The notes beneath the pieces were generated by a model. It did not search any database. It was given only the letters and a program-made list of their open reading frames with translations, and had not been told where the DNA came from. A stretch of DNA of 64,000 bases from Robertmurraya kyonggiensis. Lineage in GTDB: Bacteria > Bacillota > Bacilli > Bacillales > Cytobacillaceae. The position numbers and the translations under genes were made by a program. The DNA lies in assembly GCF_005116465.1 (NCBI RefSeq), contig NZ_SWBM01000001.1:1736001-1800000 (forward strand). Direction: 5' to 3'. Of this stretch, positions 44,085-53,260 are shown piece by piece. Every line of letters begins with the position of its first letter. Position 1 is the stretch's first letter.

Positions 44085-45047
44085 TTATATACTTTTAGTT
44101 TTAAATGTACGATTATAATTTTCTAAAATTTCATCCTTATTTAACTGGTCCCCGATTAATATCATCGTTGGTTGGATTGTTGAAGAGTCTCTTATTTTCT
44201 CGAACAACAATGTACCAGAGGAAAATTGAAAATTATAAAAGCCACCACTCTCTAGTTGAATAATTCCTTTTCCTCTTAGGACCGTTTTCGGTAACCCTAT
44301 TAACCATGATTCAAGTTCTCTCTTTTTTATTGCAGGCAATTTGTCGATCCGTAAAGCGTTGATAGTAGAATGATGATGATGAGCATGGTGATGATGTTCA
44401 TCACTTCTATCGTCATGATTTACCCTGTAACGTTTTAAAAATAACTCCTTTTCTGGGATAACTCCGAATTTTGTTTTATATATCGGTACATCCGTTTCGA
44501 TCTGTTCTTTTATTTTCCCCTCCATCTTGGCTAAAGATTGCTCTTTAACAAGGTCAACTTTATTTAGTAACACAACGGAGGCACTTGAGATTTGCTCTTT
44601 CAACAGTTTACGCACCTCTGCCGAACTTGAAAAAATACTTTGATATTCTAGAAATTGGCTAGCATCTATAAGGCTAATCATCGAGTGCAGTTCAAAATAT
44701 TCCGTGTATTCTGTTCCTAAAAGTGCTTCTTTTATTTCTAATGGATTTGCAACGCCAGTTCCTTCAATTAATAAAACATCAATGGTATTCTTCGTCATCT
44801 CTTCTATAAATTCATTTAATGTGGCTTTTAAATCGTCCTGAATCGAACAACAAATACATCCATTTAATAACTCTCGTATGTGCTGATTTTCAAACAAATG
44901 GCTTTCCACGTTGATTTCTCCTAATTCATTCAAAATAATCCCTGGACGGAGATTGTTCCTTTTGAATTCTTTTAACATATTTAAGAGGACTGTCGTTTTT
45001 CCACTTCCCAAAAATCCACTAATCATATACACGGGTATTTTTTTCAT
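44085..45047 (-). CDS. CobW/COG0523 GTPase, putative zinc metallochaperone
   Basis: A 320-residue protein, start at ATG 45047 (MKKIPVYMISGFLGSGKTT). Walker A is GFLGSGKTT, the metal motif is NGCICCSIQDDL (CxCC), and LLNKVDLV gives GTP specificity. A histidine-rich stretch (DEHHHHAHHHHS) lies before the C-terminal domain (PAIKKRELESWLIGLPKTVLRGKG). COG0523 proteins such as ZagA/YciC are made under zinc limitation and deliver zinc to client enzymes. A Zur-like box directly upstream supports this. Confidence 0.9.
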   Translation of the reverse strand: MKKIPVYMISGFLGSGKTTVLLNMLKEFKRNNLRPGIILNELGEINVESHLFENQHIRELLNGCICCSIQDDLKATLNEFIEEMTKNTIDVLLIEGTGVANPLEIKEALLGTEYTEYFELHSMISLIDASQFLEYQSIFSSSAEVRKLLKEQISSASVVLLNKVDLVKEQSLAKMEGKIKEQIETDVPIYKTKFGVIPEKELFLKRYRVNHDDRSDEHHHHAHHHHSTINALRIDKLPAIKKRELESWLIGLPKTVLRGKGIIQLESGGFYNFQFSSGTLLFEKIRDSSTIQPTMILIGDQLNKDEILENYNRTFKTKSI

Positions 45048-45089
45048 TACACCTATCTCCTCTTCTAACATCTTGTTAAAAATCATAAT

Positions 45090-45110
45090 AAATCGTAATG
45101 ATTATTATTT
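45090..45110 (-). promoter_or_regulatory. Zur-like box before the CobW gene
   Basis: AAATCGTAATGATTATTATTT matches the Bacillus Zur operator (TCGTAATnATTACGA type), with a degenerate right arm, 43-63 bp upstream of the CobW start. Confidence 0.7.
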
Positions 45111-45235
45111 ATATTTAAGTCTATTAGGAAACCGAAATTTTATGACCAAAAATTCAACTAACGTCATATTTGACGCCTCTTTTTAAGACGAAACAACAGA
45201 GGAAGTAATGGCAATTTATTTTGCTTCCCCGCTCC

Positions 45236-45314
45236 AAATCGTAATGATTACGAAAATTTTTATTTACAAGTCGTAAACATTACTATAAAGCACAAATCGT
45301 AACCATTACTATTT
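45236..45314 (+). promoter_or_regulatory. Three Zur-like boxes before the znuA-like gene
   Basis: Box 1, AAATCGTAATGATTACGA (45236-45253 and flank), is a full 7-1-7 palindrome. Box 2, AAGTCGTAAACATTACTAT (45268-45286), and box 3, AAATCGTAACCATTACTAT (45294-45312), keep the left arm and part of the right. They lie 57-135 bp before the start, so strong zinc repression is likely. Confidence 0.8.
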
Positions 45315-45370
45315 AGATACACTCTTAAGCTTTAGTAATGATATATTTTTAAAGGGAGTTGTTTTTTTAA

Positions 45371-46424
45371 ATGAAATTAAAGGTTATCTATTATGTAGTA
45401 ATGCTCACTGTTGCTGCGTTTCTGGGTGGCTGTTCCAATAATGCTTCAGGAGAAAAAGAAACAGACGTGAACAAGAATGAGCAAATAACTGTGTATACGA
45501 CTATATTTCCACTTGAAAATTTCACTAGTTTAATAGGTGGGGATAAAGTAAAAGTCAAAAGTGTCTATCCTCCAAATGTGGATGCCCATTCATTTGAACC
45601 TACTACAAAAACGATGGTAGATATCGCAGGTGCAGATCTGTTTATTTACACAGGTGCCGGTGTGGAGGGCTTTGCGGATAAAGCCGTTGAAACGTTGAAA
45701 GATGAAGATGTAAAAATAATTAGGGCTGCGGATGGAATAGAATTGCTGAAAAGCACACATGAACATGAACATGCGAAGATGAAGAAGAGCATGATCACGA
45801 ACACATCGAGGGTGAAGAAGTTCATGACTATGATTCTGCTGAGAGCGAAGAAGTACACGATCACGAACACGCTGAGGATGAAGATGGACACAATCACGGT
45901 GAATATGACCCTCATGTTTGGCTTGATCCAATCCGCTCTATTCAACTTGCGGAAAATATTAAAAATGCATTAGTGGAATTAGCATCGGATAAAAAAAGTT
46001 TTTTGAATCTAACTTTGAAGATTTGAAAAAGAATTTAGAAGCATTGGATCAAGAATTTGCGGACACTGTAAATCAAGCATCAACTAAAGAAATCTTAGTT
46101 TCACATGCTGCTTACGGCTATTGGGCAGACCGTTACGGTATTGAACAGCTATCAATTTCCGGACTTTCTCCAACACAGGAACCTTCTCAAAGTCAGCTAA
46201 AGGAAGCTGTCGAGGAATCCAAAGAACATAAAATTAAATACGTGATTTTTGACCAAAATGTAACTTCAAAGGTGGCAGAAATCATTCAAAAAGAGCTCGG
46301 TGCAGAACCACAAACATTGCATAATTTAGAATCTGTTACCGATGAAGATATTAAAAATAAGCAAGATTACTTTACGATTATGAAGAAAAATATCGAAACA
46401 TTACGGAAAGTTTTAAATAACTAA
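45371..46424 (+). pseudogene. znuA: Zinc-binding ABC transporter lipoprotein (ZnuA/AdcA-like), two frameshifts
   Basis: The start MKLKVIYYVV with lipobox LGGC and the first histidine in NVDAHSFEP are normal. At about 45774 one base is missing, and the histidine/acidic loop continues one frame back (DEEEHDHEHIEGEEVHDYD onwards to EYDPHVWLDP). At about 45998, in a run of T (six instead of seven), a second base is missing; the rest (NFEDLKKNLEALDQEFADTV, SHAAYGYWADRYGI, VIFDQNVTSK) follows in the third frame to 46424. Joined, it is a complete periplasmic-type binding protein of about 350 residues. No ABC ATPase or permease lies beside it. Either recent decay or sequence errors. Confidence 0.85.
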
Positions 46425-46469
46425 TGTAGTTAAGCAACCAGCCTAAAGCGCGCCACATTAACCTAAAAA

Positions 46470-46502
46470 AGATACTCGCCTAATTGACGAGTATCTTTTT
46501 TT
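46470..46502. terminator. Bidirectional terminator between znuA and ypcP
   Basis: AGATACTCGcctaattgaCGAGTATCT with AAAAAA before and TTTTTTT after. Confidence 0.9.
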
Positions 46503-47395
46503 TAGCCTACATTTTCTTCATTCAACTGTAAAAAACGCGTAAGTCCCTTAAATTCAACCTCTGCAAATTTATCGAGTACTTTATCACGGTTAATGTTTAG
46601 AATCGCTTCCTCAAGCGAATACTCAATCGGTACCTCGCAATGAATTTCAGCCAACTTTCGGCTTAAGTGAAGCATCTCCAAATCTTCTTCGATTTTCGTT
46701 TTTTGCCCTTTTGTTAATTGATCCAAATTGGCAATAACTCCATCCACATGCTCGAATTGTTGAATCAACTTTAACGCTGTTTTTTCTCCAATTCCTCTCA
46801 CACCCGGATAGTTATCACTTGGGTCTCCCATAAGAGCCTTAACGTCAATCATTTGATGTGGCTTGATACCCTTCTCTTCAAAAAAAGTATCCTTTGTATG
46901 AACTAAATAATTCCCAAACCCTTTTTGTAAAAGAACTACCTTGATTCGTTCATCAAGTAACTGAAGGATATCTCTATCCCCTGTTAAAATATAAATATCA
47001 ACATCTTCATCGAGGTTTTTGGCAATCGTACCGATGCAGTCATCTGCCTCATAACCCGCTAATCCGATGTTCGGAATATCAAAGGCTTCAACAACATCTT
47101 TTACAAGATCAAACTGAGGAATCAGTTCTACAGGCGCTTCGCCACGATTCCCTTTATAGTCCTGAAACATTTCTGTACGAAAAGTTTTACTGCCCATATC
47201 CCAGCATACTACTACATGACTTGGATTGAAGGAAGAGAATGCCGTTAGCATATGCTTTAAAAATCCTTGAACACCATTTGTCGGGACACCCTTTGAATTG
47301 ATCATAAATTGTCCTGTAACAGCTGTTGCAAAAAATGCACGGAAAAGAAGTGCCATTCCATCAACAAGCATAAGCGATTTTCTATTGGATTCCAC
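46502..47395 (-). CDS. ypcP: 5'-3' exonuclease YpcP (FEN/Xni type)
   Basis: A 297-residue flap-endonuclease-fold nuclease like the N-terminal domain of DNA polymerase I. GTG start at 47395 (VESNRKSLMLVDGMALLFRA) behind AGGAGGGA; longer readings have no site. Metal-binding motifs LVDGMALLFRAFFA, GYEADDCIGT, TGDRDILQLL and GDPSDNYPGVRGIGEKTA are all present. Likely helps remove RNA primers or flaps. B. subtilis YpcP backs up PolA. Separated from the MFS gene by 44 bp on the same strand. Confidence 0.92.
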   Translation of the reverse strand: MESNRKSLMLVDGMALLFRAFFATAVTGQFMINSKGVPTNGVQGFLKHMLTAFSSFNPSHVVVCWDMGSKTFRTEMFQDYKGNRGEAPVELIPQFDLVKDVVEAFDIPNIGLAGYEADDCIGTIAKNLDEDVDIYILTGDRDILQLLDERIKVVLLQKGFGNYLVHTKDTFFEEKGIKPHQMIDVKALMGDPSDNYPGVRGIGEKTALKLIQQFEHVDGVIANLDQLTKGQKTKIEEDLEMLHLSRKLAEIHCEVPIEYSLEEAILNINRDKVLDKFAEVEFKGLTRFLQLNEENVG

Positions 47396-47439
47396 GTGCG
47401 TCCCTCCTGTATTTAACATAATCCCTATTATAACATGAT

Positions 47440-48645
47440 TTAACCGTTCTGAAGGTCTACAACCTTCGTTTTTCGCTGTAAACGACGTTGCCAAATGATG
47501 GCTGTAATGAAGGTCAATATTAAAAGCAGGAATCCTAGCATAAACGGATAAGCAATTTTCACATCATATAATACACCTGCAAGTGTTGGCCCTAATACAT
47601 TCCCAATACTCATATATGCATTATTCATTCCCATTGCAAATCCTTGTTCGTTTCCGGCCATTTTTGAAATTAGTGTATTCAATACAGGACGGAGAATAGA
47701 TGTTGCTAAGAAAATAAGTAAAGTAATAATGAAGAACACAGAATAACTTGGTGCAAAAATTGATAGAAGGAATCCACCTGCTGCAACTCCAATGAATAGG
47801 ATTAAAACAGAGCCCTCCCCAAAGCGGTTCACAATTCGATCCACAATAAAAAGCTGAACAATAACACTAATAATCCCTGTTGAAGTTACCATGATGGCAA
47901 TTTCTTGGGGTGATGCACCATATAAATCATCTACAAATAGACCAAGTACAGACTCATATGCCATTAAACCAAAACTCATAACTAATGTAATGATGAGTGG
48001 AATAAAGTAAGGCATTCTTACAGAACGAATGATTTGATGAACCATCGATTCTTCTTCTGTTTGAACATGGCTGTTCTCAGGTACTGCAACCTGACTTTCC
48101 TTTAAAACAATGACAGAGAAAATAACGGCCACTAAAGAGACAAGCGCTGAAATTAGAAACGGCATTTTCAAACCAAAATCTGCTAGAAATCCACCAATGC
48201 CAGGTCCTATTACTATTCCTAGGGACATTGCTGCAGATATTAAGCTATTTCCTTTCGCACGCTGAGCAATCGTCGTAATATCAGCTACATACGCAAAGAT
48301 TGCTGGTACTAGTAATGCTGCACCAATTCCTCCGATAACACGAGAAAAATATAACCACCAAATTGAATCAAAACCATAGAAAATGAACATTGACAAGGTA
48401 AGTCCAACTAGTCCATAAATAATCATTTTCTTGCGGCCATATTGATCAGCCCATCTACCAGCAATTGGAGAGAAAACAAGCTGTGCTCCTGCAAAAATAG
48501 CGATCATTAGACCCGCTGCTGTTCCTCCTTGACCAATTGACTCCAAATATTTGGGTAAAATCGGAATAACGATCCCAAAACTCCCAATCGCAATGAACAT
48601 ATTTATCATTAACATAAATAATTTTTTTCTTTGATCATTCGACAT
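47440..48645 (-). CDS. MFS multidrug exporter (DHA1, NorA/TetA type)
   Basis: A 401-residue protein with 12 helices. Start at ATG 48645 (MSNDQRKKLFMLMINMF) after AGAGG. Motif A is GRWADQYGRKKMII between helices 2 and 3, and motif C GIVIGPGIGGFLADF in helix 5 marks a proton-coupled drug exporter. The substrate is unknown. It may share a transcript with ypcP. Confidence 0.9.
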   Translation of the reverse strand: MSNDQRKKLFMLMINMFIAIGSFGIVIPILPKYLESIGQGGTAAGLMIAIFAGAQLVFSPIAGRWADQYGRKKMIIYGLVGLTLSMFIFYGFDSIWWLYFSRVIGGIGAALLVPAIFAYVADITTIAQRAKGNSLISAAMSLGIVIGPGIGGFLADFGLKMPFLISALVSLVAVIFSVIVLKESQVAVPENSHVQTEEESMVHQIIRSVRMPYFIPLIITLVMSFGLMAYESVLGLFVDDLYGASPQEIAIMVTSTGIISVIVQLFIVDRIVNRFGEGSVLILFIGVAAGGFLLSIFAPSYSVFFIITLLIFLATSILRPVLNTLISKMAGNEQGFAMGMNNAYMSIGNVLGPTLAGVLYDVKIAYPFMLGFLLLILTFITAIIWQRRLQRKTKVVDLQNG

Positions 48646-48988
48646 TTCCATAACCTCTTTTCTTCTAGCTGTAGACATATTACAAAAGCGCAAGCGCCTT
48701 GAATAGCCCCGACAAGCGCTGGAAGACCAGATGATGAAGTTTGTTCTTTAACTTCATCATCTGGTCTGAAGCGACCTCGAGGGGCTAGGCGCTGGAGCTA
48801 AACGTAGATGCACCAATAAAAAGTGATCCACTATTCCGAAATCCATAATTTCGGAATCATGAAAAAACCTCCTTCCAACATTTGTTCGAAAGAAGGTGTA
48901 TTTCTCCATTATCCACATGTTAATTATTACAACATTTTACTAGGGTTTCCACTAAGTTTCAAGCTATAGTTCTTTAAGATTATGTAAA
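48646..48988. other. Gene-free stretch with three hairpin structures
   Basis: Contains the repeat element, then ATTCCGAAATccataATTTCGGAAT (48833-48857), then the terminator of the rhodanese gene (48862-48896, CCTTCTTTC/GGAAGGAGG followed on the minus strand by TTTTTT). No gene is seen. Confidence 0.7.
48683..48800. repeat. Intergenic hairpin repeat element with long inner inverted repeat
   Basis: The outer ends GCGCAAGCGCC and GGCGCTGGAGC plus AGCCCC/GGGGCT pair over the whole 118 bp. Inside, AGACCAGATGATGAAGTT (48724-48741) and its exact complement (48750-48767) form an 18-bp stem. GC content is much higher than in the surroundings. The ends look like an interspersed repeat common in Bacillaceae genomes; the inner stem varies between copies there, from memory. 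Confidence 0.75.
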
Positions 48989-49822
48989 TCAATTTCTCCC
49001 GATTTCTACCTCATGCTCATCATAGGAAATCCAATCACTGTAACTTCCTGCATACAGCTTAATGTTCGTATATCCCGCTTCCTTTAGCGCAATATAATTA
49101 GGAGTTGCCGTTACACCTGACCCACAATAAACGATGATTGGTTCATCTTTTGAAAACTCCTGAAAACGTTCAGCTTGTTCGGAAGGAGTTTTGAAATGAC
49201 CATCTTGAAATCCTTCTACCCAATCTTTGTTGATGGCAGTTGGAATATGACCTCCTATTTTATCAATTGGCTCCTCTACCCCTAAGTAACGATTACTTGC
49301 ACGAGAATCAATTAGGGTTACGGTACGATCCTTTACGGCTTGTCTGACATTCTCAACAGTTGCCAGCATGTCATCTTGAAGTTCAATTCGGTACTCTGAC
49401 TGTGAATATGTAGGCACTTCAGTGCTAACTGGCAGCGCAGATGCCTGCCACTCCTTAATGCCACCATCTAAAATATAGACTTCTTCATGGCCAACATATT
49501 TTAAGAGCCACCAAAGTCGAGCAGCAAATGAACCCTCTCCACCATCGTAGGCTACAACTTTTGTTTGAGTGGAAATACCCACTTCTTCAAGCTTTCTTTG
49601 AAAATCCTCAATTTTCGGCAAAGGATGTCTTCCACCATGCTTTGTCACTTCATCCGATAAATCCTTTTCCAAATCAAAATACACCGCTCCAGGAATATGA
49701 CTCTCTATGTATTGAGATTCACCAAACTGTGGATTCCCTAATTGGAATCGACAATCAACAATCCTCAGGCTTTCGTCGTTAAGGTGAGCGTATAGCTTAT
49801 CCTTCGAAATAATTGTCTTCAT
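48989..49822 (-). CDS. Two-domain rhodanese-type sulfurtransferase
   Basis: A 277-residue protein of the thiosulfate/3-mercaptopyruvate sulfurtransferase family, start at ATG 49822 after GGGGGAAGGGAAG. The N-terminal inactive rhodanese domain has RIVDCRFQLGNPQFG and HIPGAVYFDLEKDL. The C-terminal active domain has LIDSRASNRYLGVEEPIDK and the persulfide cysteine in VYCGSGVTA (about residue 233). CGSGVTA is the loop type usual for mercaptopyruvate or thiosulfate donors. Monocistronic with its own terminator. Confidence 0.92.
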   Translation of the reverse strand: MKTIISKDKLYAHLNDESLRIVDCRFQLGNPQFGESQYIESHIPGAVYFDLEKDLSDEVTKHGGRHPLPKIEDFQRKLEEVGISTQTKVVAYDGGEGSFAARLWWLLKYVGHEEVYILDGGIKEWQASALPVSTEVPTYSQSEYRIELQDDMLATVENVRQAVKDRTVTLIDSRASNRYLGVEEPIDKIGGHIPTAINKDWVEGFQDGHFKTPSEQAERFQEFSKDEPIIVYCGSGVTATPNYIALKEAGYTNIKLYAGSYSDWISYDEHEVEIGRN

Positions 49823-49892
49823 TATCTTCCCTTCCCCCATTTTTTCATTTGCTATTAATTATACTAAATACCATTCAAATGTACCAAATATT

Positions 49893-49938
49893 CGCAAAAA
49901 ATCACCCCGATTGTAAGCTTTGTATAGCTATACAATCG
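49893..49938 (-). terminator. Terminator of the duplicated-domain gene
   Basis: CGATTGTA...TACAATCG arms (49908-49915 and 49931-49938) followed on the minus strand by GGGGTGATTTTTTGC. Confidence 0.75.
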
Positions 49939-49967
49939 AGGCATGCACGAACTCTTGCTTTTATTCT

Positions 49968-50675
49968 TTAGTTACGAATCGTGGCACTCCATTGTCCTCC
50001 ACCTTGAGTACATGTGAAGCTACCACTTGCATTTCTTCCATCAATTCGACCATTATATTCACAGTTATTTCCGTCACTACTGTTTCTGCGTAAAATACGG
50101 ACATTATTTCCGGTCTGTTCCATTGTCATTACGGCTGTGATCGGGTTTGACCCTTGCCTCGTCCATCGAGCATCAAAGGTATTGCTGTTCCCTCTGCGTG
50201 TCCATACACCTCGCCAAGCACCTTCCTGCACTTCCCATGTTCTTCCTAGATCCGGTACTTGTGCACCTCTTTGAATCGTCGCACTCCAGGCACCTCCACC
50301 ACGAGTACATACACTCTGTCCAGTTACTCGATTTCCAACTACCCTACCTACATATTGACAGTTGTTTCCGTCACTACTGTTTCTCCGAGAAATACTCACA
50401 AAATCACCTATGACTTGAACAGTCAGCACAGCAGTAATTGGGTTTGACCCTTGTCGCGTCCATCTACCATCAAAGGTATTGCTATTGCCCCTTCTAGTCC
50501 AAACGCCTCGCCAACCACCTTCTTCCACTTCCCAACGAGTTCCTAAATTAACTTGTCGCGCCGGTGGCTCTTCATAGTAACCTGGATTAACTGGATAAAA
50601 AGAAGGAACTGGTTGATATGGACTTACGCGGAAATTCGGATTTACAAAATAATTCGGTTTTCTATAAAAATGCAT
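49968..50675 (-). CDS. Protein of two near-identical WRGVWTRRG domains
   Basis: A 235-residue protein behind GAGGAGG. Residues 1-42 are rich in Pro, Tyr and Phe (YRKPNYFVNPNFRVSPYQPV). Then two copies of one domain follow, at about 44-137 and 141-235. Shared blocks are WRGVWTRRGNSNTFD, RWTRQGSNPITAV, RRNSSDGNNC, a CT-GGG motif and WSATI. Each copy holds two cysteines that could pair. No signal peptide is present, and the start resembles Tyr/Pro-rich spore coat proteins. I do not recognise a named family, and a spore-surface role is only a guess. Confidence 0.75.
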   Translation of the reverse strand: MHFYRKPNYFVNPNFRVSPYQPVPSFYPVNPGYYEEPPARQVNLGTRWEVEEGGWRGVWTRRGNSNTFDGRWTRQGSNPITAVLTVQVIGDFVSISRRNSSDGNNCQYVGRVVGNRVTGQSVCTRGGGAWSATIQRGAQVPDLGRTWEVQEGAWRGVWTRRGNSNTFDARWTRQGSNPITAVMTMEQTGNNVRILRRNSSDGNNCEYNGRIDGRNASGSFTCTQGGGQWSATIRN

Positions 50676-50834
50676 ACCCCTACCTCCTCAAAACACTTAT
50701 TTTCCCCACCATAATATGTAAAGGGTATTAAAATGTACTTAGGAATTGGAACTAGGACAGAATTCACAGATCCTTTGAAATAATTACAGCTTGTACCTGC
50801 GAAGATCAATCATTCTATTAGGGAACCTAAAAAA

Positions 50835-50862
50835 AGAACCTTCCACAATGACGGAAAGCTCT
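50835..50862 (-). terminator. Terminator of the galU-ugd-epimerase operon
   Basis: AGAACCTTCCacaatgacGGAAAGCTCT stem, followed on the minus strand by TTTTTTT, right after the epimerase gene. Confidence 0.8.
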
Positions 50863-50873
50863 TTTCCAATGAA

Positions 50874-51863
50874 CTAATTATAATAGTCTCGATACCAATC
50901 TATGAATTTTTTTATTCCTTCTTCAATCGTAACCAACGGCTTATACCCTGTATCTCTAATTAGTTCTTGAAGTAGGGCATACGTCTCCAAAACATCCCCC
51001 GGTTGCAATGGGACATATTCTTTAATCGCATTTTTCCCAATATTTTTTTCTAAGACCTCGATAAATTCCGACAAAGATATGGGATGTTGGTTCCCGATAT
51101 TATAAATTTTATAGGGGATGCTCCCCTCCCGATTCGGTCCTCTCATGATTAACCTAATCATCGACTCTACACAATCGTCGATATAAGTAAAATCTCTTTT
51201 CATTTTTCCAAAGTTATAAACCTTGATTGGTTCAAAATTTAAGATCGCCTGTGTAAAAGAAAATAATGCCATATCAGGTCTTCCCCAAGGTCCATAGACC
51301 GTAAAAAAACGCATACCAGTTGCCGGTAATTGATATAAATGGCTGTAAGTGTAGGCCATTAGTTCATTTGCTCTTTTCGTCGCTGCATATAGACTAATTG
51401 GTTCATCCACTCGAGCACTTTCAGAAAATGGGGCATGCGTATGATTTCCATAGACAGAACTTGAAGACGCGTATAACAAATGGGGAATATGATGGTTCCG
51501 ACAGCACTCCAGTATATTTGCAAATCCAACTATATTAGCCTGAATATACTTGTCCGGATTCGTTAAACTATAACGTACTCCCGCCTGTGCAGCCAAATGC
51601 ACGACAACCTCAAAAGGATATTGCTGAAAGAGACTTTCCAATAGCTCCTTATTTTCAATCGAACCCTTCACAAATGTAAAGTTAGTCCCTTGTTTTAAAG
51701 AACTTAATCGATCCCATTTTAATTGGGGCTCATAATAATCATTCATTTGGTCAATCCCGACCACCACAGAACCTTCTTCTAAGAGTCGTTTACATAAATG
51801 AAAACCGATGAATCCAGCACAGCCTGTTACTAAAACGAGCTTAGGTAAGGTCCATTCAACCAT
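50874..51863 (-). CDS. UDP-glucuronate 4-epimerase-like SDR enzyme
   Basis: A 329-residue extended short-chain dehydrogenase. NAD motif TGCAGFIGFHLCKRL, catalytic YAATK (YxxxK) after SSSVYGNHTHAPF, and the sugar-binding end VPLQPGDVLETYA. The VTG-AGFIGFHL opening is closest to UDP-glucuronate 4-epimerases. It overlaps ugd by 8 bp, so its substrate is very likely the UDP-glucuronate made by that enzyme, giving UDP-galacturonate. AAAGGAG precedes the ATG. Confidence 0.87.
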   Translation of the reverse strand: MVEWTLPKLVLVTGCAGFIGFHLCKRLLEEGSVVVGIDQMNDYYEPQLKWDRLSSLKQGTNFTFVKGSIENKELLESLFQQYPFEVVVHLAAQAGVRYSLTNPDKYIQANIVGFANILECCRNHHIPHLLYASSSSVYGNHTHAPFSESARVDEPISLYAATKRANELMAYTYSHLYQLPATGMRFFTVYGPWGRPDMALFSFTQAILNFEPIKVYNFGKMKRDFTYIDDCVESMIRLIMRGPNREGSIPYKIYNIGNQHPISLSEFIEVLEKNIGKNAIKEYVPLQPGDVLETYALLQELIRDTGYKPLVTIEEGIKKFIDWYRDYYN

Positions 51864-53184
51864 GCAGATTCTCCTTTCCTAAATTCCCTATTCCTACTCC
51901 TTCATAGCAGAATCCATATTCAACCATCTTCTTGGGATCTAAAACATTTCTACCATCAAAAAGGTATGATTGGCGAACTCGTTTTCTTGCTTCCTTCCAA
52001 TCCATTTGAATAATTTCGTCCCATTCCGTGACCAGAATTGAAGCATCCACATTATTTATTGCATCTAAGGGACAAGTAGCGAATCGAACTTGCGGGTATA
52101 TTTTCGTTACTATATCTGTACTTTTAGGGTCGTATGCAGAAACAGTTGCTTTATGGAGAAGAAGCTCTTGTATAAGCTTTAACGATGTGGCCTCTCTAAT
52201 ATCATCAGTGTTCGGTTTAAAAGTTAAGCCTAATAATCCAATATGCTTACCTTCAAGCGAACCAATGGATTTAACTATTTTTTCCATAAACCAGTCAACT
52301 TGAGTTTCGTTGATTTCCACTACTGCTTCCAATATTTTTAAAGGCATGCCCACTTCCGAGGACATAGCTAATAAAGCTCTTGTATCCTTTGGAAAACAAG
52401 AACCTCCATATCCTATCCCTGCACGTAGAAAATCCGCTCCAATCCGTCTATCCATGCCCATCCCTTTTGAAACAACGGATATATTAATTCCTAGCTGTTC
52501 GCTTACTCTTGCTAATTCATTGATAAATGATATTTTAGTAGCCAGGAATGCATTAGAGGCATACTTAACCAGCTCCGCCTCTTTTCTATTTGTAAAAAGG
52601 ATAGGAGCAATACTATTTTGGTAGAGTTTCTCCATCATTTTTCTGGCTCGCATGTTTTCGCAACCTACAACTATACGATCAGGATAGAGCGCATCATGAA
52701 GAGCATTCCCTTCCCGAAGAAACTCCGGATTGGCTACAACATCAAATTCAATATCCTTTTTACGCAAATCGAGCTCTTCTTTAATTATGAATTCTACTTT
52801 TTCACCCGTCCCAATTGGAACCGTGCTTTTAATGACGATTGTCCGGTATTCTTGTAGTGCTGAGCCTACTGCTTTTGATACTTGTTCAATTTGTTCCAAA
52901 TTCGCTGCTCCACTTGGCAATGGTGGAGTACCAACAGCAATAAAGATAAGTTCGCTTTGCCTAACCGCTGCTTGAATACTGTCAGTAAAAATTAAATGTT
53001 GTTGTTCTACAAGTTTCATTAATAATTCCTCCATTCCATCTTCATAAAATGGAAGAATAGAATGGTTTAATTTCTCTAGTTTTTCCTTGTCCAAATCCAC
53101 AACAAAAACATGATGGCCCTGTTCGGCGAATGCAATACTTGTCGTAACACCTACATAACCTGCACCAATAACCGCGATGTTCAT
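51856..53184 (-). CDS. UDP-glucose 6-dehydrogenase
   Basis: A 442-residue enzyme oxidising UDP-glucose to UDP-glucuronate with 2 NAD. Start at ATG 53184 (MNIAVIGAGYVG) after AAAGGTGA. NAD motif GAGYVG, catalytic cysteine in GIGYGGSCFPKDT (about residue 259), and the C-terminal domain with LLGLTFKPNTDDIREA. Complete. It works between GalU and the epimerase in the same operon. Confidence 0.95.
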   Translation of the reverse strand: MNIAVIGAGYVGVTTSIAFAEQGHHVFVVDLDKEKLEKLNHSILPFYEDGMEELLMKLVEQQHLIFTDSIQAAVRQSELIFIAVGTPPLPSGAANLEQIEQVSKAVGSALQEYRTIVIKSTVPIGTGEKVEFIIKEELDLRKKDIEFDVVANPEFLREGNALHDALYPDRIVVGCENMRARKMMEKLYQNSIAPILFTNRKEAELVKYASNAFLATKISFINELARVSEQLGINISVVSKGMGMDRRIGADFLRAGIGYGGSCFPKDTRALLAMSSEVGMPLKILEAVVEINETQVDWFMEKIVKSIGSLEGKHIGLLGLTFKPNTDDIREATSLKLIQELLLHKATVSAYDPKSTDIVTKIYPQVRFATCPLDAINNVDASILVTEWDEIIQMDWKEARKRVRQSYLFDGRNVLDPKKMVEYGFCYEGVGIGNLGKENLHG

Positions 53185-53260
53185 ATATTCACCTTTTTTG
53201 ATTTTAGTATATGGTTTATTGAAGGTTGAGTAACGGTGATTACCTATCATTTTCAGTCTT

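Noticed and set aside
45590-45945. Minus-strand open frames opposite the znuA histidine loop
   Set aside because: They mirror the low-complexity histidine/acidic codons, lack ribosome sites, and are explained by the znuA-like pseudogene.
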